A stretch of DNA of 64,000 nucleotides from Anthoceros angustus (taxonomy: Eukaryota; Streptophyta; Anthocerotopsida; Anthocerotales; Anthocerotaceae), in assembly GCA_010909165.1 (NCBI GenBank), contig MU008159.1, positions 1,054,001 to 1,118,000 of the forward strand. Direction: 5' to 3'. The notes beneath the pieces were generated by a model. It was not told the origin of the DNA and did no database searches. It saw nothing but the letters and a program-made list of their open reading frames with translations. The first letter of the stretch is position 1; each line of letters starts with the position of its first letter. The translations under genes and the position numbers were made by a program. Shown here piece after piece: positions 32,903 through 43,461 of the stretch.

Positions 32903-34004
32903 CTACAGGTACCGCACCAGAGTATGCGCTCCTGGAAGACGATCGTTCACAACCGCCAGGGTAGCCTCGCTGCTGCTAGCTGCAACATCAGTTAGTGAAA
33001 CAACCTGCTGAGCGCCGAGCGGTGGATCCGGCCTCCGGTCTTGCTGTTGGGGTAGCGCTCCCGCCTGCTGTGGAGCCTCATCAGGCAGGTGGTAGGGCCA
33101 ATATATATACCGTCCTGGTTGTGCAGACCACAAGCGCGCCGCCGGCCCCAGCCCCGGCGCCTGCTGTGGCCATGTCTCTATAGGCCTCGCGGGCGGGCGT
33201 GGGGGAAGAGTCGGATCCCTCCGTGGGCGCCCAACCCCGGGTCCGCCACGCCCAGCTGCCTGTGGTGGTCGTGGGGGAAGACTCGGATCCCTCCGTGGGC
33301 GCCCAACCCCGGGTCCGCCACGCCCAGCTGCCTGTGGCGGGCGTGGGGGCAGAGTCGGATCCCTCCGTGGGCGCCCAACCCCGGGTCCTCCACGCCCAGC
33401 TGCCTGTGGCGGTCCTGCCTGCCGTGGGGGCCCTCTGGGAGGCTGAGGCGGCTGGTGGCCAATTGCAACACTGGCCCCGGCGTCGCCCCTTGGAGCGGCA
33501 GCAGCAACCGTGCCCGGATCCCTGAAGAATGCCCACAATTCGTCCGGCACCGGCTCACAGGAGAGTCGCAACATCGTCGGTTCCACACGTACAGGTTTGA
33601 GGTACGCCAACAAAACATCTCCAAGGCGTACCACAGCCACACTGTTGGTCTCCCGAAGGAAGTCACAGAACTGGACCCACTTGTATAATCGACGGTTGTC
33701 GTCGGAGTACAGCACGATCTTCGACAGCATTGTTTGATCGAGTTCATCGGCGGGTCTCCATTCAAGGCATTCCAGCACCCGCGGCCTGCACATTAATTGC
33801 AAGGCCGATCTCCACATTGTTAGCCCCTCCACAACCCCAATACAGGCTTCTGCAGTCTGTGAATCACCCACTCACGAATTCGACAAGGAAATAGCACTTA
33901 CAGCTCGATTGACGCAGGAACCTCGGTGCAACGGAATCTCGAGATTATCTCTCTCCTCACATCCTCATCGGGGAAATATTTATTATATAAACATCCCCTG
34001 ACAT
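32903..34004 (-). CDS. SPOC-domain protein with 24-residue C-terminal repeats (right-arm copy)
   Basis: Mirror of the left-arm gene. The main exon (33785-32903) encodes PRVLECLEWRPADELD through the SPOC core, three units of the PPQAAGRGG...RPRRDP repeat, and the same tail. The intron 33901-33786 splits the codon exactly as in the left copy. The upstream exon begins near the ATG at 34004 (MSGDVYIINISPM) with the same frame ambiguity. The core differs from the left copy at very few residues (for example DVLLAY for DGLLAY), so the copies are young or homogenised. The likely role is a nuclear adaptor binding phosphorylated protein tails; no RNA-recognition motif was seen upstream. Confidence 0.55.
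33197..33412 (-). repeat. 72-bp x3 coding repeat
   Basis: The same unit as at 29809-30240, with three copies in the right-arm SPOC gene. Confidence 0.95.
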
Positions 34005-34909
34005 ATTCCTGGTTTCTGCTATCGGCATCGCACACACCATGAGCTCGATCAGCTTGAGCTTAAGGCGAGCAAAACTTGAGATGGCAACACATAGCAAACG
34101 GGCAATCACGGTACACCAGCAGCTTTCAATACATAACCCTTCCACCCAACCCGACGGCAATTCTCAACCCAACCCTTCAGGCAACGTGATTCTCATAAAT
34201 TCCCCTAGCTGGGGTACCTGTTCTGTGGTAGCTGCCTCTGCTGCTCCTGGTTTATGTTGTGCGCCATTTGCGCACCTTGGGATGCAGCTGTTGCTGCTGC
34301 TGCTGCCCTTTCCCCCACCTGCAAATTTCCATGGAGACAAGGCTGTTAACTGTCATGGGCAGCGTGGAACCTACATTTAATCATTCATTTTCAAGGTCTC
34401 TATGGGAATTGCTTCTCCCTCTGGATGGTTTGGTCACAAAAACCCTTCATCTATACAGAGTAAGAATAACCTGACAACGTACCAAGCTAACATACACAAC
34501 TCACAGCATACTACCATCTACAATCCCTCATTGCTTCCTTCAGATACATCATCTCTATACAACCTAGCTCTATAGAATATAACACAATGTAACATGTAAT
34601 GATGAGATACAATGATTCTCGTGAGTGCTTTTCCAAAAACCTTGAAGACAAGTTTTCCAGGTAGATCATACAGAGAGTCATTCGGCACACAAAAAAAATC
34701 ATTGTAGTAGAGAAAGATGCTTAGAGCTCAGAGAAAAGAGGAAGGAGTCAACCAGCTAGAGAAATGAAGTGGAGGCAATCTTTCCGGGTAGAGGTCTAGA
34801 AACGCTTTGAACTCTTTCTGGGCAGAGAAAGACGCTTTGAGCACATGGCCAACACAGGTGGAGAAAATCTTTGCCGTAGAAAAGATGCTTCGGAAGACAA
34901 GACACAGAC

Positions 34910-35330
34910 AACTCAGGCGAAGGAAGTCATTCCAACCAACAAGGATCTTTGGGACACATAGATAACTCAAACCAAAGAAGTCATTCTGACAACCAATTAA
35001 GCAGCTTTTGAATAAAGAAATTCAAGCCAAGTAAGCGAAGCAAGTCATTCCGGCAAACAAGGAGGATTCGAACAGACAAACCACGATCGAGCCAAGGAAG
35101 CCAAGGAAGACATTCCGGCAAACAAGGACCTTTGGAAACATGGATCTTCGCAACACACGACAAATAAGGATCTTTGGAACACACAGAGCAATCAAACAAG
35201 GAACTTTGGAGTACGCAGATAACTCGGGCGAAGGAAGTCAGATATTCCCCGGCAGCAAACAAAGAGCTTTCGAACACACAAACAACTCGAACGAAGGCAG
35301 TCATTCCGGCGCAGCAAATAAATCATTCAA
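34910..35330. repeat. Degenerate ~45-bp minisatellite (right arm)
   Basis: Mirror of 27900-28345, built from reverse-complement variants of the AAAGATCCTTGTTTGC motif. The stretch 34005-34900 holds no supported gene. Confidence 0.65.
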
Positions 35331-35871
35331 GTGATAGAAACGCACAATGGATGCCATACACAATGGCCCAGTTGTGCGCGTCACCGCAGCCTTTGGCAAC
35401 ACCGTGTGGTGGTTGCGCATAACTACGCACCCTCTAGCAAGAGTGATACACAATAACTCCAACCAATCCCTAACCATTGCTTTCACCCCAAGAGCCAGCC
35501 CGTTTTGGGCTTTGTAAAAAATCCATATCTTTTCATGCTATATTATCAATTATTTAATTGATATAATATTAAAATATTTAAAATTTATTATAATCTAGTT
35601 ATATAGATACTATTTATTTCCAATTATATATTATATTTATAACATAATATATTAATCTGTAATTATCAAAATATAAATGAAAATATATACAGTAAGGAGG
35701 TAATTTGGACACTGGTCGTGACACCGAGTGACGTGTAGGTAATTGTTTTGGTAAATAGGTGGAGCTAACAGAACACTTGGACAAGTAGCGAACCTACCAT
35801 TCGTCCAGGCCCTGAACTCGGCCAGGGACGGTCCGAGGGACTTGTGAGCCTGCCAATTTGACGAAGTCGGG

Positions 35872-36776
35872 ATGGACGCTCTCCCCGAAGAGCTGTGGCT
35901 TCAGGTTCTTCAGACTGGGATTCATAGGAAGAGTTTGGGCCACCAGGAATTGTGCGTGCTTGCGTCCGTCTCCCGCAGGTTTCGACGCCTCTGTAAATTG
36001 GATTCTGTTTGGGAGCTTCTGTGGAAACGAGAGTTTGCTTCCCGAGATGCTGCAGGTGCAGAGACAAGTGGAGTTCGTCGTATGTCCAAAGCGGAGAAGG
36101 AGGCAGCAGACTGGAAGGCCGCGTACCAGATCAGGTGGACATGTTTCCGGTTCTCCATCGTTGAGGAAAACTGAGCAGGGATAGGGTTTTGGTGTGGAAA
36201 CGGGATCTGACTTCCCTGCTCTTCCTGCGAATTGTGACCACCTTCTTCACAGATACCAGTCAGTGAAAAATGCGATGAAAATGTCGCATATGCGGGCAGT
36301 GTTGGCTGTTCAGAGTGAGATTGCAGGTCTTCAGAATGACTGCAACAGCCTCCAGAGATCAATTGAAGCTGAAAGCAATAAACTGTCTGCCCTGTTCCTT
36401 AGGCTTGGCAATCTCAAACACGCTAGGTAACACCTGCGGGCAAGCGATTGAGTGACAATGTGTAGAGTATCCAACAGGTATGATACATCTTTGAATTTAT
36501 GGATGTTTTGTCTCGCTACTGTGAACCCCGTGCAGGCAGGCAAAAGTTGCGCTGCAGATATGGCAACCACAAAGTGTACGTACAAGGCATGAGCAGTTGA
36601 TACAGCAGCAGCCTGCTGACACTGACTCTCAACGTCATTTGCTGGAGATGGAAGTAAGGGTCTGCAGGAATCTCATCTCAACGTATAAGAGAAGCTTGGT
36701 AAACGTTTCCTGTTGTAATGTCTTATTTCTTCCATGGCCTTCACAGAGGTTGTGCATTGCATGCTGGTTGTGGTAA
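35872..36776 (+). CDS. SKIP24: F-box protein, SKIP24-like
   Basis: Three exons splice in frame: 35872-36134, 36253-36426 and 36536-36776 (225 residues). Residues 1-50 (MDALPEELWLQVLQTGI, ELCVLASVSRRFRRLCK, DSVWELLWKREF) form an F-box, the SKP1-binding module of SCF ubiquitin ligases. Exon 2 is a coiled coil (MRAVLAVQSEIAGLQNDC...). Exon 3 contains RQAKVALQIWQPQSVRTRHE and LLEMEVRVCRNLI, closely matching the conserved VWQPEVVRGRQ and LEMExKLC region of plant SKIP24. It is shorter than Arabidopsis SKIP24 (~350 residues) because the tail beyond the second coiled coil is missing; a GT at 36699 could splice to a further exon. This is the only intact one of four local copies. Confidence 0.8.
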
Positions 36777-37879
36777 GCTGAAGAACGGTACGAAACTCTC
36801 TGACTCAGATGCACAAGAGACAGTTGATTGACATGCGAGTCCAGCGTCTGGAGCAGCTTAGCTGGAATCCAATGGAAATATTAAACGGGAGCAGAGATAA
36901 TGCCTCTGCAGGTGGGAAAACTCTGGAACGAAAGTTTGATCAGGGCAAGCAGATAGCTAGTTCCTAATGACTTTCGAATACCTCCAGTGGCAGAGTGAGG
37001 CAAACATTGTCCTGTTACAGTAAGAGGTCTTCTGAGCAGGTCAGTTCGTGCTTCTTGCATTATGTGCCCACAAGGAGGACTTCCATTGCCAATGGACATT
37101 TCCCACGTTCTGTGCGGCGCTCTTTTTAAGTGGGAAACGGTGCTTGTATCTTTCAGGACGGCCAGTGTGGACGGCTGGGGTTGTCTTGTCGTGCTACTCT
37201 GCCGAACTACTGTAACTGACTCCTTCGCAACGATAATTACCACTTCGATGTATAGTGCTGAAATTCCTGGCCGGTAATACATTCAATTGGTGTCAAGCAC
37301 AGCAGGAAGACCTTCGAGTCCTACCTCTGAACCGGATAGGGAATCGTTGAGCTATGTTTCTGAATGACACTTGAATGGCTGGTCCAACGCATTTCTTATG
37401 AGTTCTCTGTGATAGTGTGGCAAATCGATCCAACACTGGACTTCAAGTTGATGAGAGCATGAAGATGCAAGTGCCACAGGCTGTGATTGAAGGGGCTAGC
37501 AGCTGAAATCTAGAGATGTATGGACACATGCTGTCGACAGTCAGAAGTTCATCCTGCCAGTGGGAAGCACACGCTTTACACTCGTCCAACTAGTCGAGTC
37601 CCATACAGAAGTAGCATTCGCCTGAGAACATGCCAAGAACACTACATTGAAAGCACAAGGACAATTCCAGCATGAGGAAACAAAGTCTGAAATTCCTCTC
37701 CCTGAAAACACATTGGAGGGGCTGCACCAACACAGACGTGCGGTTGGGCATGGGGCATTCGCAGTCTTGCCCAGCAGCTACAGCGAAAAAGGACTTCTAA
37801 GTTAAAACAGCTGTACCACCGATGTACCACCAAACTATTCACACGTACCAAGAAGCTCAGATTTCCTTACCGACTGAAG
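36777..37879. other. SKIP24 downstream region and direct-repeat block
   Basis: 36960-37400 is the outer end of the palindrome. 37583-37860 recurs at about 40293-40470 and 40905-40980 (marker CAGTCTTGCCCAGCAGCTAC). No complete gene. Confidence 0.55.
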
Positions 37880-38445
37880 TCATATTTTTGTCCGATCATG
37901 CATCAGGCTTTGTGAGTTGCGATTTGGTGTCGCCAGTAGATGCTGGTCCTGGTCACTGTCGCTTTCCACTATTTCTTCTTCACCCTCACCAAAGTCTCCT
38001 TGGCTGCTATGAGGGCTACTTCTAGTTTTCCACTTTTGCGGCAGCCTCTTTTGCTTGCTACATCCATTCTTCTCTCGTATCAATCGTTTTCAGCAACTTA
38101 GCAGCCAATCCATCTACTTGCTCCCTGTGGTTCTCAACCTCTGTTTGGATCTCGCTGGCCTCCCGGACCAAAGCCTTCATTCTCCCTTCCAACTCCAACA
38201 TCTTTACCTTAGCAGCCCTTATATTTTCTTGGCTCCTAGCCTCTCTCTCTCTCTCGTGCTGCTGCCTCCCGGACCTTGCTGGTCCTCAACTCCCCCAGGT
38301 CTTCCACCAAGGTACTAGCCATCCTTGTGGCTTCCTTCACATCCAGCCGGCTCAAACGCCCACATAGCTGGAGCACGTCTCCTAACATACCCAGTTCAAG
38401 CCTCATGGCCTGTGCTCCTACCGGTCCATAACTCTCGGGGACCAC
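37880..38445 (-). pseudogene. Coiled-coil protein with acidic C-terminus, frame broken at GA runs
   Basis: The minus strand from 38445 reads ALGMLGDVLQLCGRL-type helix, DVKEATRMASTLVEDLGEL and VREAAARERE, then shifts frame in a (GA)n run. It continues as ARSQENIRAAKVKMLELEGR, VREASEIQTEVENHREQVDG, shifts again at GAGAGAAG, and ends with a basic patch and EEEIVESDSDQDQHLLATPN to a stop at 37880. The C-terminus is repeated at 41010-41110. It resembles a transposon-associated or nuclear coiled-coil protein. Further minus-strand frames extend to ~38780 but cannot be joined. Confidence 0.4.
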
Positions 38446-39099
38446 ATCCCCTACTATGGTCCTCTAGTACCCTTTGGAGCCAACCTAGCCCCCTTTGGAG
38501 CCAACCTTCTCCTAGGCTCTCTCCTAGGCACCGCCTTAGCACGACCTCCAGCACTTATCTCAACAATGGGGCCCCTTGGTCCCATTGTGGCCAAATTTCC
38601 TCCAATGTAACGAGCTCCACTACACTTCTTTTTACTCCTTCTCCCCAAGTAGGTTCCTCCCCTACTGGCGTAGGGACCTCTATCCTAGCCTCTTCTTCTT
38701 GGTGCTCTGTCTGCACACCTTCCTCCGTAGGTCCCTAACTGTGGACGGACTTTCGCTGATGGACCAGCCGGGCGCACACTAATCCCGTGTCGTGTAGTAT
38801 GGGTTCGAGGCCAAGGAATGGGTTCGCTCTTTTTGCTTACTATTCACCAACTCCGGATTCATAATTGATCCGGGCTGCTACCGTAACCAACACTGTATCA
38901 CCGATTCCACTTGGTTACGAGGGTGGGCGGCTCACCTTTCTTGCGATCCACTAGTCCGGCCACTATCGCTGCCCAACGACGCCGCCGGACCGCGACGCGC
39001 GCGCAACGTGACCCCCGACCAGGCGCTACTATGGTAAGTTGAACTTGGAGTGGGTGATTCATGTTGCATACGCTTGTATTGCGGGTGTGGTTTTCTACA

Positions 39100-39690
39100 T
39101 AATTTGGTATGCTAGGTGCATGTGCAAGCCGCTGGTGCTGGATTGCCATACACACCGGTTGCTAACTCGATGAGCGCACATGTTGAGGTGGTTTCTGCAT
39201 AAGGACGATAACCATCAATGGGTGGCATCAATTAGCTTGATCTTTGGGCTGTGGTCAGTATCCCAGATGGTGATGGTTCTTTGTCACTGTTTTTGAAGCT
39301 TGTGGTATCAACGGTGTTTCTGAAACCTACGGTTTAAAGAGACTCGCAACACTGTTGACACCACATGTGTTTGAGATACGCAAGGAGACATCTGCCATGC
39401 GGACCACTGCTACAAGGTCACAGAAATGCCACCCATTCAAATAGTCGACGGTTGTCGTCCGAATGCAGCACGAACCTGAACATGTGCATTTCATCCAGTT
39501 CAGCAATCATTCTCCATGCGAGGCAATCCATCACCAGCGTGCTCTGCACATTGCGTGTGGCATATAAGATTATAAGGCCACAACCGGGCAATACAATTAC
39601 TCGAATGGATCGCCAATCAGATGGCACTTACAGTTGGATTGAGATGGGCACTTGGGACCCACGTACTTTGGTAATTACCCGTCTTTCGCA
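39100..39690. pseudogene. Third SPOC copy as a small inverted repeat
   Basis: 39330-39690 on the minus strand encodes VPISIQL, an intron, STLVMDCLAWR, LHSDDNRRLFEWVAFL and LLAYLK, homologous to the SPOC core but with stops. 39100-39330 on the plus strand encodes a more decayed version of the same region (DDNHQWVASI, PDGDGSLSLFLK). The two meet tail to tail near 39331. Neither has the proline-rich repeats. Confidence 0.6.
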
Positions 39691-39772
39691 TCCTTACCTG
39701 GGAAGTTCGTATACAGAAGTTGCCGCGTACGAGTGGAGACTTGGTGTCTGCTATGGGCATTGCACACACCAT

Positions 39773-39819
39773 GAGCTTGAGCTTGAGCTTGAGCTTGAGC
39801 TTGAGCTTGAGCTTGAGGC
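39773..39819 (+). repeat. (GAGCTT)n microsatellite
   Basis: About seven and a half GAGCTT units, at the position where the palindrome arms read ATGAGCTCGATCAGCTTGAG. Read through, it encodes an alternating Glu-Leu run. Confidence 0.95.
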
Positions 39820-39829
39820 CAGGGCAGCA

Positions 39830-40263
39830 AAACTTGAGATGGCAACACATAAAACGGGAAAACTATGCAGCGGCTTCAGTATTTTACCCCTCCAGCTGCA
39901 GGCACCTGGATTGGATGATCCTTCCTGTCTTGAAAGTGCTTTTCAAAAATCGGCAGTAGTAGGAGAAGAATTATCCAACAACAACAACAGGTATGATACA
40001 TGTTTTATGTTCATGGATGTTTTTTCTTGCCACCATGTTCTATACCTTGTTCGCAGTTCTTCACCCAGAAGTTGCACTGCAGATATGGCAACCACAAAAT
40101 TCTGCACACCTGCAAGCATGAGCCGTTGATACAGCTGCCAGCTGACACGTCTGAGTCTGAATGCCAGTTGCTGGAGATGGAAGTAGAGGATTGCAGGAAT
40201 ATTCTCATCTCAAAGTTTGCGAGAAACTTGGTAAAGGTTTTCTTCTGTAACATTGCATGCTGA
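39830..40263 (+). pseudogene. SKIP24 3' part, third-module copy
   Basis: The exon after a GT-AG-like intron (to about 40057) reads PEVALQIWQPQN, shifts frame, then LLEMEVEDCRNILISKFARN and a stop at 40263. The F-box is missing. It follows directly on the SPOC-type flank (ARAAKLEMATH), the compact order also seen at 31470-31910. Confidence 0.6.
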
Positions 40264-41378
40264 TTCAGATCTATCCTTGCTCATACCTCCTACTCGTCCA
40301 ACTAGTCTAGTCCCATACAGAAGTAGCACTCGCCTGAGAACATGCCAAGAACACTGCATTGGAAGCACAAGAACACTACCAGCATGAGGAAACAAAGTCT
40401 GAAATTCCTCCACCTGAAAATACATTGGAAGGGCTGCACCAACACAGACGTGCGGTTGGGCGCGTGGTGCATGCTGACGGATGTTCGAGTGGATGTCCCG
40501 TCCCGCAACCGAAGGACGATCCTTCTCCGTGATAACGTCACGTTAGTGGCCTTGGAGTATCGATTTACAGGACGTGCACTGCGCTAGGCGCGTCAGGTAC
40601 TACACAAGGGGTACATTAAGAAGGGGAACAAACGAAAGAATGCAGGACGGTGTTTGAGTGGTGAGGAATTGGAATTGGATTTAAAATACGACAGCTACTG
40701 GATCACCTTTGGCAAGATGATCCAGCTCATAACTGCAGATTTCGAACGAGAGAAAGGCAGATGTGGCAACCACACACACTCGTAGATGCTGTGTGACAGG
40801 GTACTCTGGATGACTGCTGGAAAGAGATCGCCAAAAGGCCCGTAGAAAAGAGATCACGCTGTCAACTTCCAGACGAGCGCTAGTGACGACGGCATCCCTT
40901 CACAGTCTTGCCCAGCAGCTACAGCGAAAAAGGACTTATGAGTTAAAACAGCTGTACCACCAAACGATTCACAAGTAGCGAGAAGCTCAGATTTCCTTAC
41001 CGACTGAAGTCATATTTTTGTCCGATCATGCAACAGGCTTTGTGAGTCGCCATTTGGTGTCGCCAGTAGACGCTGGTCCTGGTCACTGTCGCTCTCCACT
41101 ATTTCTTTTTCACCCTCACCAAAGTCTACAGGGCCCTCAGATGCAGAGTTGATCAACCCAAGGAAACCACACATTCAAAGTTAGATGCACAAAAAAAAAA
41201 GAATTTCTAAGGCCGTGCTGGTAAAACAAAATACGTAGGCCAAACGAAAGAAGCAAAGCCTGATAAACACCCAGATATGTGTCACAACAAGCAGACGGGC
41301 TGGCAATAGAAGCCTCACCCTTGCTGGGGAAAGGAAGAACAGATTTGGACAAACATCAGACAAAACGCCTAACAGGAC
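40264..41378. other. Direct-repeat remnants, no supported gene
   Basis: Parts match 37583-38010, including the conserved minus-strand tail EKEIVESDSDQDQRLLATPN near 41010-41110. The rest is unassigned. Confidence 0.5.
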
Positions 41379-42410
41379 CTACGGGAGTGTAGAATTGGAC
41401 GCCTGCACACCTTCATATCCCTGAAACTCAGGAGTATGTCTGACCGCATTGACCTGAAGGCTTTCTGGCAATAAACAATTGCAAAACCATCCTGTCACAT
41501 CACATACCATGGAAGAAATATTAGCCACTCTCTGCAGAGGATGCATGACATTGAACCAGCCGATGGGTGGCCAGTATCTGCAGACGTTTGTATAGCAATC
41601 CAGCGGTGTCAACCAACCAACCAGAAACAAAAATCAAATGCATCCGAGACAGCTAGCATGCTCGTGTCCACAGGCGTTTGGGAACATCTAATACTGTACC
41701 ATACCTATTCGTGCAAGACGATTTACCCATCCTGGTATGGGATTGCCAGTCAGGCGAGTGGAGATATCATCTGAGAAATGGTTGCAGTTCTTTGCGATGA
41801 GATGGTAAGTATCGCCATTGTAATCTGCAGCACACTGTCCTACAAATGTCCTGAACTCAGAGGGATCTAGAGTAGTAGTTCCCAGGAGAATAGTTTTCCT
41901 GTAGGTGAATCCTGGGCACCCCCGAGGCTCTACCTCAAAAACACCACTTGATGGAAACTCATGCGCACCAAATGCATACTCTACGCCATGAGCTGCATCC
42001 GAGTGACAGCCAAGGTGAAAGTCAAAAGAGTGAGTTCAAGGAGACAGCAACACTTTATGCTGGTCACTGTCCATCCTTGGCAAGACAAAAATCATCAGGG
42101 ACGTAACCCCAACTGGATGGCATACACTCCACTTATCAGGCAGCTCTAACCGAAGGCATCCCTACCAAACCAACCAAGATAAGACTCTCTTCAAGACGAG
42201 AGGCGTACAAGCAACAGAAACAGATTTAGAAGAGTAGTAACAACAAGATAAGCACATAGGGGACGCACCTTCCACACCCGAATGGAAGATCCCAAGACCA
42301 AACCAATAGAAGTAGCCGTTTAACGGAGTCAGATCATAAACATTGAGGTAGATTGGGACCCATCTGGTCTGATCGGATCCACATGTGGGCACACTTGTCC
42401 TCAGACTCAT
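41379..42410 (-). CDS. DeSI-like PPPDE-domain peptidase
   Basis: Three exons splice in frame: 42410-42269, 41992-41705 and 41491-41379 (180 residues). The domain starts at WVPIYLNVYDLTPLNGY, with the catalytic His in GLGIFHSGVE (about residue 43) and the catalytic Cys in IAKNCNHFSDD. The core HGVEYAFGAHE, SGVFEVEPRGCPGFTYRKT, IPGWVNRLARIG and a final WFCNCLLPE match plant deSI-like proteins closely in order and length. These are papain-fold isopeptidases proposed to remove SUMO or ubiquitin; substrates of the plant members are mostly unknown. An upstream TTG-initiated extension was rejected in favour of the ATG at 42410. It lies divergently from the PPR gene. Confidence 0.9.
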
Positions 42411-43461
42411 CACTTCACAGGCGAGATCTACAGCATCTACGAGTGATAGACCTGCTTGCTCGTGGATTCCACCGGCCAATGACAGAAGAGTGAAACCGAC
42501 GTGGCCAGCATGGAATAGTGTGGACTCCTGCCCCTTGCGACGACCTGCTTCATTCCTACTTCACAAGCTCCAACCACCTCCGCCTAGAGTCCACTGTCAG
42601 TCATGCTCGTGAGCCCCTGTCTGAGCTCAGGCGTGGTTCCCGCAACTACCGCCTAGCTCTGGGCAGAGCACAAACTTCCTTGCATTGCCTCACCTGTTTG
42701 CTTCTCACACAGCCCAGCTTGCGCATGCTTGACACTCTCTGCCGACGGACGCTTTTGATGGGGGGATTTCCAACACAGAGGACTTTCGTTGATCGTCGCT
42801 TGTAAACCTCCAAACTAACCACTAACCAGAGTTATCCCGTCGTCTGCCCTCCACTGGACCTTGTACAGTCGATGGGCTCACTGGGCTCTCACGCAAGCTG
42901 GGTGATTCCACTGCACGCATGTTTGAGACGAAGCGTTTTGTGGATAAGAAGTCTATCCATCCTGGCTTCTATCACATTTGCGTGAGGCGACGGTGTACGA
43001 GCTACTTATTTTCCTGACATACTCTGCAGCCTCATGTTGGGCAGGTGGAACTGAAGAGCACTTCGTGAGCATATCGTTGCCAGGAAGGAGGACATGACCT
43101 GGTATTCACGGTGCAATCATCATGTTTCCACTTTCCCGGTTATCCGTGCTTCACTTGGGTGATTCAACAATCTTGGTCCTCGGTTTAGACGTCAGTTGGG
43201 GTCACTGCCTTCCGGATAGATCACTTGGTCAACACATTGTCTGAAACCGCACTTCGTCGTGCCAAAACCCAAAGCCCTAAGGCTGGCGGAATCAGCTGTC
43301 AAAACTCTGGGAGATGGCAAGGACTGGATGCGCTGTGTCAGGAAGTGATCTGTTGGTGACGAGAACAGTTTCCTCGGAATGATCTCCCTGTCTGCTGAAG
43401 GAGGCTCTGTGTTCCGGATCAGAACAAATGCGTCAGGACCGAGCTGGATTCAGTGGGCGCA
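42411..43461. other. Intergenic between DeSI-like and PPR genes
   Basis: The plus-strand frame 42518-42805 (about 95 codons, with SELRRGSRNYRLALGRAQTS) looks protein-like but has no ATG at its head and no match I recognise. It may be an orphan exon. The remainder shows nothing. Confidence 0.4.

Larger units (their letters stand above)
31990..37400. repeat. Right arm of the large palindrome
   Basis: Reverse complement of 24760-31972. It carries the SPOC gene on the minus strand (32903-34004) and intact SKIP24 on the plus strand (35872-36776), so the two genes diverge across about 1.9 kb containing the minisatellite and AT-rich segment. Confidence 0.85.

Noticed and set aside
42518-42805. Protein-like frame between the DeSI-like and PPR genes
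   Set aside because: No ATG at its start, no recognised homology, and it cannot be joined in frame to either neighbour; kept only as a note in the intergenic entry.
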